In this document: positions 37,700 through 48,522 of the stretch, one piece after another | Position numbering within the stretch: the first letter of the stretch is position 1 | How the letters are laid out: the number at the start of each line of letters is the position of its first letter | Assembly: GCA_036362985.1 (NCBI GenBank) | Contig: JAYGXS010000005.1 | Coordinates: 3,592,076-3,656,075 of the forward strand | Source of the DNA: Ligula intestinalis | Lineage: Eukaryota; Platyhelminthes; Cestoda; Diphyllobothriidea; Diphyllobothriidae | Length of the DNA stretch: 64,000 bases | Direction: 5' to 3' | Translations under genes and position numbers: made by a program | The notes under the pieces: model-generated | Database searches by the model: none | What the model was told of the DNA's origin: nothing | Seen by the model: only the letters and a program-made list of their open reading frames with translations

Positions 37700-39560
37700 T
37701 TATCCCCTGTGGCCGCGAGAAGAAACCTCGGCCACAATTTGCTTCACCAAAGTGGGTCTCCATAAGCTGCTCTTGCCAAAAACTCTAAGTCTATTTTTTA
37801 ATCTGCAAATGTCAAATGCTTGAATTTTTTTTAAGGGAGAAATCTTACCTGAATTTTGGGCCAAACAATCTTTCTCAATTCAGAGAGCCTGATGAGCGCA
37901 TATCCCATCATCCAGAATCCAAATTTACGCCAGATAAAATAACGTAATTTTCCGTCTCACGCTTATCTCAAATCGTTTTTATTTGTGCAAACATGCGGCC
38001 CCATTAACATTTATTTCGTTATTCCTGTAAATAAGTAGGGAAATTGTACACTTTCTTTCAATCATTTTTTATATCATTTCATCAGTGTACTATTGACTGG
38101 TCAGATTTATCTTGTTTTACTTGCTGCTAACAAACAGGATACCTCTTTTTAGTCTTTTTTGATGCTGAGGCCTTGCTTGTGTCAAGCCTTTTCGTGTTCA
38201 AGCCCTCGCAAGCGAACTGTTTTCAATTGTAATACTCGTATTCTGCAAGGATATTATAATATCAACTCATTGTTCTCCACATTATGCTTTCCAAGGTGCA
38301 TATATTTTTACCCAGCAATATTTTTTGAAGTTGGTGACCGCTCACAATCTGCAGCTCTCATTTTCATCGTCAACAATTTCGTCACGGTTTCATAATTCAC
38401 TCGCAATTATATTCTAAATATTGTTGACATTTTTTTTCTTAAAGAGAAACAGCATCCATTTCTACCTGTACATATCCTTCAACTAAACAAGTCAAGGCAT
38501 CAGTTTTGAAAAGTTTACGTGCGCTTGGATTTTTTCATCTGCAACCTTCAATTAAAAAAGGATATTTTCCTTGACATCCATTGTAAGTAGTTTTTAAAAT
38601 ACAATATGCGCTATGGATGAGAAATTGCGGTTAATCATAATAACCAGAAAGTTTTAATTGAACATCTTAGCGGATTTAAACTAAGAAAATTGCTAAATTT
38701 GTTAACTATGCTGCCTTTAAAGAAGCTCACAATAGAAACAATATTGCAGCATAAGTGCTACCCGATACGTGTCATTCTTCTAAATAAAACCATCTAAAAA
38801 TCCCATGTAAAGGTCGTTTTACTGTTTATTGTCGTCAAACAGAAAAATCAGTCTACATACGATTCCACGAGCAAATATTAACTAGTAAGAGACGTGACAA
38901 TTTGTCCTAAGTGTCTAGACATTGTTTGAAGAAGGACACACCTTGATAGTTATCCATCAAACATTGTGTGATAATTTCTCGCAGCCATGCACTTCCAAAA
39001 TTCGTGCATCATCCGGCACGTAGATTCAACTAGTTCTTATGAGAACGCCAAAGCACGATATAAAAGACCGGGAATACTAACTGAGGCTACACTTACTTAT
39101 TACCTCCCGCCCCATATAAATATTGATTTTATTCGGCGGATTTGACATTTTACCTGCTCATTGCACTTATGCTGTTTATTCGAAGACCAGTTGGGGCTGC
39201 CGCCTAACACCCTAGTGCTGTCTTGCCATTCACACACGCGCAAAGCCGCGGAGGTACAAAAAACGCTTTTCAAATTCCCATAAATAAAATCAAATAATAA
39301 CACCCGAGTTCAATGGAGCGCTTTCCCTCTCTCTGCCGATGATGCATACTTTGTTGTCCTATCTCGACTGCTGAGACTGCAAACGTTATTTAATAATGAA
39401 TCCCCCCAGTGACCACGCCGATTCTTTTGGAGGCTAGTGTAGGCAATATGCATCACGTGCTGTTTCTGTTTATGCATCTTGACAGTGCGCTTGGGTGTAG
39501 TGAAACCCAAATTTATAGAGAAATATAAAAATAGTTCCTTCATAAGCGTCAAACCGTACT
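37700..39560. repeat. Dispersed repeat family A, copy 4
   Basis: This copy aligns with 11,265-13,215 over nearly its whole length, starting at the gtggccgcgagaag block and ending with the tgcatcttgacag block and its flank. It lies in tandem with copy 3; their TATA boxes are 1,682 bp apart. The frame at 38,159-38,395 is also partly visible, broken, in copy 3 and is not supported as a gene. Confidence 0.72.
39059..39065 (+). promoter_or_regulatory. Conserved TATA box of family A (copy 4)
   Basis: TATAAAA is followed by gaccgggaatactaactgag. A short deletion has removed the gcctgacaga part seen in copies 2 and 3. Confidence 0.38.
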
Positions 39561-40954
39561 AATTTGCGATCTAAAAACAAAAAAATGGTCTGCCAGATAA
39601 AGATTTAGTTAAAACTGCCACTTTCTTTCTCCAGAGACAGCGGTCTTCTTTACCTGACACTGTCTTTTTCAATGTAAATGTGGCCTCTGCTGGTATTGAT
39701 CATGATGCTAGTTTATTTAAACTCTCCTTGCGGCTGGAAGCTTTGCAGTTTAATCACCCTTTCCGCCAATTTCGGCAGCTTCGAGGTCCATAGTGTATAG
39801 GAACTTGATGCGCGAATCGTTTGCATATCGGCAGGGAGAAGTTCTGAAAAAGTCGACTACAACGAGTATCCATCGATCTGGCGGTCACCAAGCAGGGATT
39901 GCATGTGGTAAAGGAGTTCAGAGTGTTTCCTTTCACTAAGATTTACTTCATTCATCAGCTGATGTTTGCGCAGGCGGTCGGGTACAGAATTGATGCAGAG
40001 AGGTTCCTGTTTAAGTGTTGTGTATGGCGTATGGGTGGGGCTTTGGACAAATTGACTGGACTTGCGCGATAAAAAAAAGGCCGAAGAACTGCCACGAGTT
40101 TGTGGTATTTATCAATTTCCTTTGAAATATTTGCAGATTTGGTGAATTTATTTGATGCATTTTCCCAGAAAGCAGGAAGAGTGAAGTGCATGGCCTAAAA
40201 AGACGGAGTTTTCTCATGATATTGTTGAGAAAAGCCGGGCATAATGAGTCAAAGGAATCAAATTATTCTAAAGTCACGGTCACCAATGTCAAATTTTGAC
40301 GTCCAGACTAACTAGCGAAGCTCCTCGAGAGTATTATCTCAAAATAGTACAGACATAACACGCAAGTGTTAAGAGGGATACTATTAAGGGAACGACCACA
40401 GCCGTAGTAATTGTTGGCAAGTCCAGCTGCCTAGGTGTACAAGTGTCTGTGTCCGCAGTTTAAGCGAAAATTTGATGTCATCAGCCAATTAGGTAAGGGT
40501 GGAGGGATTGGCATCAGATTTCGCGGGAGATCGATTAGCTTCGCCGTACGTGCAGTGAGAGTGGGGCCGCAAAAGTGCAAGAACACGAAGGTGTAAGAGG
40601 ATGAGTCAGCTGTGGACGCGCGAAATGGCAACGGTGTGGCTAATGAGATGGGGGTTAATACGCGCAGCACAACCAAATTCAGCCTGCCACAAGTTCACTT
40701 GAAGTCAAATAGACCCAGTACTTCCACCTTACTTAAGCGCATTTGTGTCTCTTGCCAGTTTATTTCTTAGTTCTTCGGGCACAAAACGTAGCATGTTTGT
40801 AAGGAAGCATTTTGCTAACTAACATCATTTTTTTAATCAATGGTGATTTATGTCGTACGGAAACCTGCCTCAAGTTCACGGATGAGAACAAAATTAGCCA
40901 CGATGTGAACAATTATAACTGATCAGTTCCTCAGGCATCAACAAACAGTCGACA
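39561..40954. other. Interval without recognisable genes
   Basis: The part at about 39,740-40,740 is less AT-rich than its surroundings. It has minus-strand frames at 39,754-39,936, 39,955-40,191 and 40,431-40,676, none with a recognisable motif. It could be an unrecognised transposon or part of a gene. Confidence 0.3.
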
Positions 40955-42245
40955 TCCATCGTCTGTCATCGGGGTCTAGACAAATGTGTGCCTTCTTGCA
41001 AATTGGAGGCTGAATTAATTTGAAAACTTCAGTGTTAGTTTTGCTGCTCCTCCTTATTTCGGCCTACTGTATGTGCTGCATTTGCCTGTTTCTTTTCTTT
41101 GTTTTAAATGTCGCACATTCAATCAGGAAATGTGATTCATTCGCTTACATTTAACTGGATTTTCGCTACACATTACATTGATTATCACAGCCCTCATTTA
41201 ATTAAGTGTCTGCAGATTAATCTTGAAATAATTATTCAGGTGGTATTTTCAGGTCATCTTATTTTAAAACACAAATGTTAAAGCATATCTGTCCACCTGC
41301 ACAATAACAAACTGAAATGAACTATGCATTTTGGTAATAAAAAACAGCATTTAAAATACACATTGTTGTTGTATTAGCAGACTATAGTATGATATTCATT
41401 AATAAATTGTGTCGCAAGTGGTTTATTCAGCGGCCAAATGGCCTCCAATATTATATTTATTTCTTACAATTGGCATCCTCATTTTCGTTATAAATCTCGG
41501 TTTTGGCCCGTTTTAAGCATGTCTTGACGGCATTCATTTTTTTTCCGAAGGTTCGCTGAATTAAAGGTAAAATAAGAGCGAACCATGCTTGCTTCCCCAA
41601 AACAATCAACTCCTCACAAGTTTGGGTTGATGTGTAAAACGGCTGGTGTGCAAACATTCAGGCAGAAGGAAAAAAATGACCAGCACCATTCTACACAGAG
41701 CAAATGAGGGAAGTTTCAAAAAACGGACAGTATGGTCAACACAATCAGAAGCATCAACCTAATCGAAAAAGACATGGTCAAGTGAAGAAAACCCGTACCT
41801 CTGAATTGCGCTTTATAAACGTAAAAAAGGAAGGTGCCAGGGTTGAGAAAAAAAAATTCCAGGAAACCACAGGGGTAGTATTAAGTAAAATTTTCTTTGC
41901 TGTTAGATGGCGAATTATATTGCCATCGGTCAAGGTCTCCATGATTATCGAGGTTGCACAAAATGTATTTATTTTCCAAAATTATTCATATAAAGTAGGC
42001 CATTAACATGTGTGTAGGCAAAATAAGTAATCGCGTCCAAAATGAAGTGCTTTGTTTGCTAAATCCCTTGTTCACACTATTATATGTATTTTTTACTTTC
42101 AAATGCTGACAAAGGCATATTATGCTCCCTAACTATGACATTGAGAAGAAATCCCGTCTACTGGGGATAAAATTTCTTGAACCCAATTTTGTAACATCCA
42201 TTGTGGATTCTTCGTCAGACGCATAAGAAGAAAGCAGGAGTAGGT
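40955..42245. repeat. Dispersed repeat family B, copy 3
   Basis: The copy starts at a catcgtctgtcatcggggtc block equivalent to 59,635-59,650. It passes through the gttttgctgctcctccttat and ccagggttgag blocks and ends after the ctccctaactatgacattg block. It ends only a few bases before the tRNA-like satellite begins. The minus frame at 41,457-41,657 corresponds to 35,105-35,287 and is a repeat remnant. Confidence 0.75.
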
Positions 42246-43216
42246 CTACTGAAGTTTCTAAGTCGTTTTGAAATATTTCCTTGATTTGAGTTGACCTAAA
42301 ATTAAAAAAGCTCTTAGCGTTTGGCGAGGTTTGAAACGGTGCATCAGAGGAAGACTTTGCCGTAGGCTAATGCTCTACCGCTTACCTACAGGGCCTGTGT
42401 CACGCCATGAGTAAACTCACGCTTAAATCGATATAACCCGCTCAAATTTTCGCTCATATGGTATTCACAAATAGGGCAGCAATTTGAGAGCCCAAACAAG
42501 ATTTCCTAAGCAATCATCTAGAATACACAAGAATAAAAACAAGTCTGACTTAATTGTTAAGTTGGTTTCCCTAATAAACGTCATTTGAGTTTACAAAAAC
42601 ATGTAAAGCTCTAGGCGTTCAGTGAGATTCGACCCCGTGCATCAGAAAAAGACTTTGCTGGAGGCTAATGCTCTACCGCTTAGAAACAAAGGCCAGCTCC
42701 ATGCAATGAGTTTAATAATACTCGGTTCGATAATACCCGCTCAAGTTGTTGCTCATAAGCAATCCACCTATACGGGAGCAAGCTGACTGCCCTTGCGGGA
42801 TTTCCTAAGCAATCATCGAGAATCCACAAGAATGACTACTAGGCTGACCTAATTGTTAAGTTGGTTTGGCATGTTAGCTTCATTTGAAATGATGCAAGTG
42901 TGAAAAACTCGAGGCGTTTGGCTGGATTTGAAATGGCGCATCAGAGAAAGCCTTTGCCGGAGGCTAATGTTCTACCGCTAAGGTAAAAACGCCCACTTCA
43001 CGCCATGAGTTTAATCACACTTGGCTCGATATTACCTGCTCAAACTTTCGCTCATATGGAATCCACCAATACGGAATAAAGTTGACTGCCCAAGCACGAT
43101 TTCCTAAGCAATCATCTAGAATCCACCAGGATGACTACTAGGCTGACCATCTTATTTAAAATTTTTTTTCTTCAGATTTCCTTCGTTTGAGTTCACCATA
43201 GTGTAAATAAGTCGAA

Positions 43217-43295
43217 GCGTTTGTCGTGGTTTGAACAGGTGCATCAGAGAACGCATTTGACGAATGCTAAATCACTACCGAATAGCTACAAACGC
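43217..43295 (-). ncRNA. tRNA-like unit with complete acceptor pairing (example 1)
   Basis: This 79-nt segment has a perfect 7-bp acceptor pairing (GCGTTTG/CAAACGC on the minus strand). Its T-loop region and D-arm are degenerate relative to the array consensus, and it lacks a clear downstream T-run. It shows how the acceptor ends define the unit. Expression is unknown. Confidence 0.45.
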
Positions 43296-43309
43296 CCGCT
43301 TCACGCAAT

Positions 43310-43319
43310 NNNNNNNNNN
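43310..43319. other. Assembly gap (10 N)
   Basis: Ten N fall just after a tRNA-like segment. The following unit is about 60 bp short of the usual period, so the true gap is larger or sequence was lost. Confidence 0.99.
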
Positions 43320-44043
43320 TGTGGACTGATTAAGCAGGATTTCCTAAGCAATCATCCAGAAATCACAAGAAAGACGATTAAGCTGACTTAATTATTAAGT
43401 TGGTTTGGCAGATCTGCTTTATTTGGTTGGACCCAAATATGAATATGTCAAGCGTTTGGCGAGATTTGAACACACACATCAGAGAAAGCCTTTGCTGGAG
43501 GCAAATGCTCTACCGCTAATCTAAAAACGCCGACTTCACGCCATGAGTATAATGAAACATGAATCAATATTACCCGCTTAAGTACTCGCTCATTTTGAAA
43601 TCCACCAATAAAGGAGCATTTTGACTGCACAAGCAGGATTTCCTAAGCAATCATCTAATAACGAACAGAATTACTAATGGGCTGACTGAATTATTACGTT
43701 TGTTTGGCGGATTTGCTTAATTTGGGTTGACCCAAGTAAGACAAAAATCAAGCATTTTGCAAGATTTGGACCCGCACATCAGAAAAAGCGTTTGCCGGAG
43801 GCTAATGCTCTACCTCTTAGCTACAAATGACCGCCTCACGCCATCAGTTTAATCATACATGGATCGATATTGTTGCTCAAGTAGTTGCCCATAATGTAAT
43901 CCACAAATACAGGAGCAAGTTGATTGATCAAACAGGATTTCCTAACCAATCATCTAGAATTCACCAGAATGACTTAAAGGCTGACTTAATTATTGTTTCA
44001 TTGGCGGATTTGCTCAACTCGAGTTGAAGCAAGTAAGATAAAA

Positions 44044-44120
44044 GCATAAGTGAGATTTGAACCCACACACCAGAGGGAGCATTTGCTGGAGGCTAATGCT
44101 CTACTGCTAAGCTACAAACG
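44044..44120 (-). ncRNA. tRNA-like unit with intact T-arm (example 2)
   Basis: The minus strand keeps the T-arm GTGGG-TTCAAAT-CTCAC, which pairs fully with one wobble, the B box GGGTTCAAATC, and the A box TAGCTTAGCAGTAGAGCA. The acceptor 3' side is altered (CTTATGC against GCGTTTG). The anticodon arm pairs only weakly. It is a tRNA-like relic with internal promoter motifs. Confidence 0.5.
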
Positions 44121-45826
44121 CCCGCTTCACGCCATGAGTTTAATCTTACTTGGTTCGATTTTAACCGCTCAAATATTCGCTCATAATGTTATCCACCAAT
44201 ACAGGAGCATGTTGACTGCACACGCAGGATATCCTTAGCGATCATCTAGAGTCCAACAGAATGACGATTAGGCTGGCATCATTATTAATTCGGGTTGTCT
44301 GATTTGCTTTATTTGGTTTGACCCAAATACGAATAAATCAAGCATTTGCCGGCATTTGAACCCGCACATCTGAAAAAGCCTTTGCCGGTGGCTAATGCTC
44401 TACCGCCAAACTACAAACGCCCGCTTCACTCCATGAATTTAAGCACACATGGATCGACATTGCCCGCTCAACATTTCACTCATATAAATTCAACTAATTC
44501 GGGATCAAGTTGACTGCCCAAACAGTATCTATTAGCCATTATCTTAAATCCACCAGAATGACTTATAGGCTGACTTCATTATTAAATCGGGTTGTCTGAT
44601 TTGCTTTATTTTGTTTGACCCAAGTACGAATAAATCAAGCGTTTGGCGAGATTTTAACCCACTCATCAGAGGCGGCCTTTGCTAAAGTCTAATGCTCTAC
44701 CGCTAAGGAACAATCGCCCGCTTCACGCCATGAATTTAATCTTACAAGGATCGATATTTCACGGTAAAGTATTTGCTCATTATGAAATCCACCAATATTG
44801 ACTGCACAAGCAGGATTTCCTAAGCAATCATCTAGAATACAACAGAATGACTAAAAGACTGATTTTATTATAAAGTTTGTTTGGCAAATATGCTGAATTG
44901 GGTTTGACCCTAGTACGAAACAAATCAAGCATTTTGCTAGATTCGAACCCGCATATCAGACAGACCCTTTGTCGGAGGCAAATGTTCTGCCGCTAAGCTA
45001 CAAATGTCCGCTAAACTTCATGAGTTGAATAACACTTAGATCGATATTACCCGCTCAGAAGTATTGCTCACATAAAATCTACCAAACGGGAGCAAGTTGA
45101 CTACCCTAGCAGAATTTTCTTCGCAATCATCTCAAATCCACTAGGATGACTTCAAGGCCAGCTTACTTATTTATTTGGTTTGAGAGATTTGCTTCATTTG
45201 CTCTGACCCAAGTGTTAAAAACGCTAGGCTTTTGGCGGGATTTGAACCGGGGCATCTGAGAAAACCTTTGCCGGAAGCTCATCCACTACTGCTAACTTAA
45301 AAACGTCCCCTCATGCCACGCGTTTATTCACACTTACATCTATATTATCCACTAAACGTTTTCACTCATATGCAATCCACCAATACAGGAGCAAGCTGAC
45401 TGCCAAAACAGCATTTCCCTAGCATTTATCTAGAATCCACCAGAATGACTCAATGGATGACTTAATTATTAAGTTTGTTTGAGAGATTTGCTTAATTAAG
45501 TTGACCCAACTGTGAAAAAGTCTAGGCGTCTGGTGGCATTTGAACCGGCGCATTAGATAAAGCCCTATCCGGAAGCTCATGTACTGTTACTAAACTATAA
45601 AAGCCCCCTTCACGCTATGAGTTTAATTACACTTGGATCGACATAGCCCCCATATCTTTTCACTCATATGCAATCCACGAATTCGAGAGCGAATTGACTG
45701 CTCAAGTAGGATTGACTTAGCAATCATAAACAATCTACGAGTATGAATACTTGGTTGACTTTATTATTAAGTTTGTTTAGGAGATTTGCTTAATGTAAAA
45801 TGATAAAAATGTTAAAAAAATTCAAG

Positions 45827-45905
45827 GCGTTTGTCGGGATTTGAAACGACGTATCAGATAAAGCCTTTGCCGGAGGCTAATGTTCTACCACTAAGCTTCA
45901 AACGC
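45827..45905 (-). ncRNA. tRNA-like unit with acceptor pairing and T-run (example 3)
   Basis: This 79-nt unit has GCGTTTG/CAAACGC acceptor pairing, the anticodon-arm stem GCCT/AGGC with loop CCGGCAA, and a T7 run about 7 nt beyond its 3' end on the minus strand, like an RNA polymerase III terminator. The B box is weakened (CGTTTCAAATCCC). The anticodon loop lacks the T expected at position 33 and the stem is displaced, so decoding function is unlikely. Confidence 0.5.
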
Positions 45906-46659
45906 CAACTTCACGCCATGAGTTGAATCAAGCTTAGATTGATATTACCCGCTCAACATTTCACTCTTAGAAATTCCACTTATTCAAGAGCAAGTTGACT
46001 GCCCAAACAGTATCTCTTTAGCCATTATCTTAAATCCACCAGAAAGACTGCAAGACTGATTTATTAATAAAAGTTCTTTGAGAGATTTGCTTAAATAAAG
46101 ATGACATAAATGTGGAAAACTTTAGGCTTTTGACGGGATTTGAACCGGCGTATCAGATAACACCTTTGCCAGAGGCTTATGCTCTACCACTAAGCTACAA
46201 ACGCAGACTTCACGCCATGCGTTGTATCAAACTAGGATCGATCTTGCCCGCTCAACATTTGACTCATATACATTCCACCAATTCGGGAGCAAGTTGACTG
46301 CCCCAGCAGGATTTCCTTAGCAATCATCCAGATTCCACCAGAATGATTGGTAAGGTGAGAAATTTGCTTCATATAAGTTGACCCAACTGTGAAAAAGTCT
46401 AGGCATCTGGTGGCATTTGAACCGGCGCATTAGAGAAAGCCCTATCCGGAAGCTCATGAACTGTTACTAAACCATAAAAGCCCCCTTCACGCTATGAGTT
46501 TAATAACACTTGGATCGACATAGCCCACGTAACTTTTCACTCATATGCAATCTACGAATTCGAGAGCAAGTTGACTGCTCAAGTAGGATTGACATACCAA
46601 TCATAAACAATCCACCAGAATGACTATTTAGCCGACTTAATTATTAAGTTTGTTTGAGA

Positions 46660-48000
46660 GGTTCGCTAAATTTGAGTTTACCAAAATGCTAAAAACTCTT
46701 GACATATGGCGGGTTTTGAACCGGCGTGTAAGATAAAACCTTTGCATGAGGCTTATGCTCTACCACTAAGCTACAAACGCCAACTTCATGCCATTAGCTG
46801 AATCGAAGTTGGATCGATTTTGCTGCTCAACATTTCACTTATATACATTCCACCAATTCCGGAGTAAGTTGACTGCCCCAGCATGATTTCCTTAGCAATC
46901 ATCTAAAATACACCAGAATGACTGCAAGGCTGACTTAGTTTTTAATTTGGGTTGTAAGATTTGATTCATTTGAGTTGAGCCAAGTGTGGAAAACTCTATG
47001 TGTTTGCCGGCATTTGAACCAGCGCATCAGGTAAAGCATTTGCCGTGAGCCCATGCACTGTTACTAAGCTTCAAACGTTCCCTTTGCGCTATGAGTTTAC
47101 TCACACTTTGACCGATATTATCCGCACACATTTCTTTTAAATACAATCCACCAATACCGGAGGATTTTGACTGCCCATGCAGGATTTCCTTAGCAAATAT
47201 CTAGAATCCACCATAATGACTGCTTGCTTGATTTACTTATTACATTTGTTTGAGAGATTTGCCTTATTTTAGTTGATCCAAGTGTAAAAATCTGCAGACC
47301 TTTGGCGGCATTTGAACCGGTGTATCAGACAAAACCTTTGCCGGAGACAAATGCTCTACCACTAAGCTACAAACGCAGACTTCACGCCATGCGTTGAATA
47401 AAAATTTAATCGATATAACCCACTCAACTTTTCCGTCATATGCTATCTACCAATACCGGAGCAAGTTCGTTGCCCAATCAGGATTTCCTTAGCAATAATC
47501 TAAAATCCACCAGAATGACTGCTAGGTTGATTGAGTTATTAATTTGGGTTGTGAGATTTGCTTCATTTAAGTTGACCCAAATGTGAAAAAGTCTAGGCAT
47601 CTGGTGGCATTTGAACCGGCGCATTAGAGAAAGCCCTATCCGGAAGCTCATGCACTGTCACTAAACCATAAAAGCCCCCTTCACGCTATGAGTTTAATTA
47701 TACTTGAATCGACATAGCCCCCATAACCTATCACTCATATGCAATCTACGAATTCGAGAGCAAGTTGACTGCTCAAGTAGGATTGACTTAGCAATCATAA
47801 ACAATCCACCAGTATGAATACTTGGTTGACTTTATTATTAAGTTCGTTTAAGAGATTTGCTTAATTGAAGATGAAAAAAATGTTGAAAAAACTTAAGGCG
47901 TTTGACGGGATTTGAAACGGCGTATCAGATAAAGCCTTTGCCGGAGGCTTATGCTCTACTGCAAAGCTACATAGGCCAACTTCACGCAATGAGTTTAATC
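46660..48000 (-). repeat. Higher-order block of the satellite, copy 1
   Basis: Five consecutive units, recognisable by private motifs (gacatatggcgggttttg, ctatgtgtttg, gcagacctttggcggc, aggcatctggtggcatttg, aaggcgtttgacgggattt), recur in the same order at 53,757-55,100, offset by about 7.1 kb. Each unit resembles its counterpart more than its neighbours, which shows duplication of multi-unit blocks. Confidence 0.82.
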
Positions 48001-48522
48001 AAACTTGGATCAATATTACCAACTCAACATTTAAATCACATGCAATCCACCAATTCGGGAGCAAGTTGACTGCCCCAGCAGGATTTCTTTGGAAATCATC
48101 TTAACTTCACCAGAATGACTGCAAGGCTGACTTAGTTTTTTTTTAAATTTGGGTTGTGAGATTTGATTCATTTGAGTTGAGCCAAGTGTGGAAAACTCTA
48201 AGCGTTTGGTCGCATTTGAACTGGCGCATCATAGAATGCCTTTACCGAAAACACATGTCTCGTTGCAAAGCTACAAACACCCAATTAACACTTTGAGTTT
48301 AATCACAATTGGATCGATATTACCCGCTCAACTTTTCACTCATATGCAATCCCCCAATAGTGGAGATATTTCATTGCCCAAGTCGGATTTTAAGTCACTT
48401 TAATTCACTTTATTAAGGGAAGAAGGCTTTCGCCCTTGAGCTCCCTATTCATAACCAAAATCGCATAATAGGTCCACCGTAACAATAATACATCATACAA
48501 ATGAACAAATGTAGGCTTAACA

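Larger units (their letters stand above)
42258..48390 (-). repeat. tRNA-like satellite array, left part (about 21 units)
   Basis: The period is close to 297 bp. tRNA-like segments begin on the plus axis near 42,317, 42,614, 42,914, 43,217, 43,452, 43,752, 44,044, 44,342, 44,639, 44,929, 45,228, 45,525, 45,827, 46,126, 46,404, 46,700, 47,000, 47,300, 47,597, 47,896 and 48,198. Each reads on the minus strand as an acceptor-like GCGTTTG, the D-arm TAGCTTAGTGGTAGAGCA (A box), an anticodon-arm-like hairpin with stem AAGCCT/AGGCTT, a T-arm with GGTTCAAATCC (B box), and CAAACGC. A run of 5-8 T often follows within about 15 nt on that strand. The spacer is also conserved (for example caagttgactgcccaagcag and caccagaatgact). 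One spacing is short because of the 10-N gap. This is best seen as a satellite made of tRNA-derived, RNA-polymerase-III-like units. Confidence 0.9.

Noticed and set aside
41704..42006. 100-residue Lys/Arg-rich plus-strand frame
   Set aside because: It lies inside family B, and the equivalent frames in copies 2 and 4 are not conserved in sequence or length.
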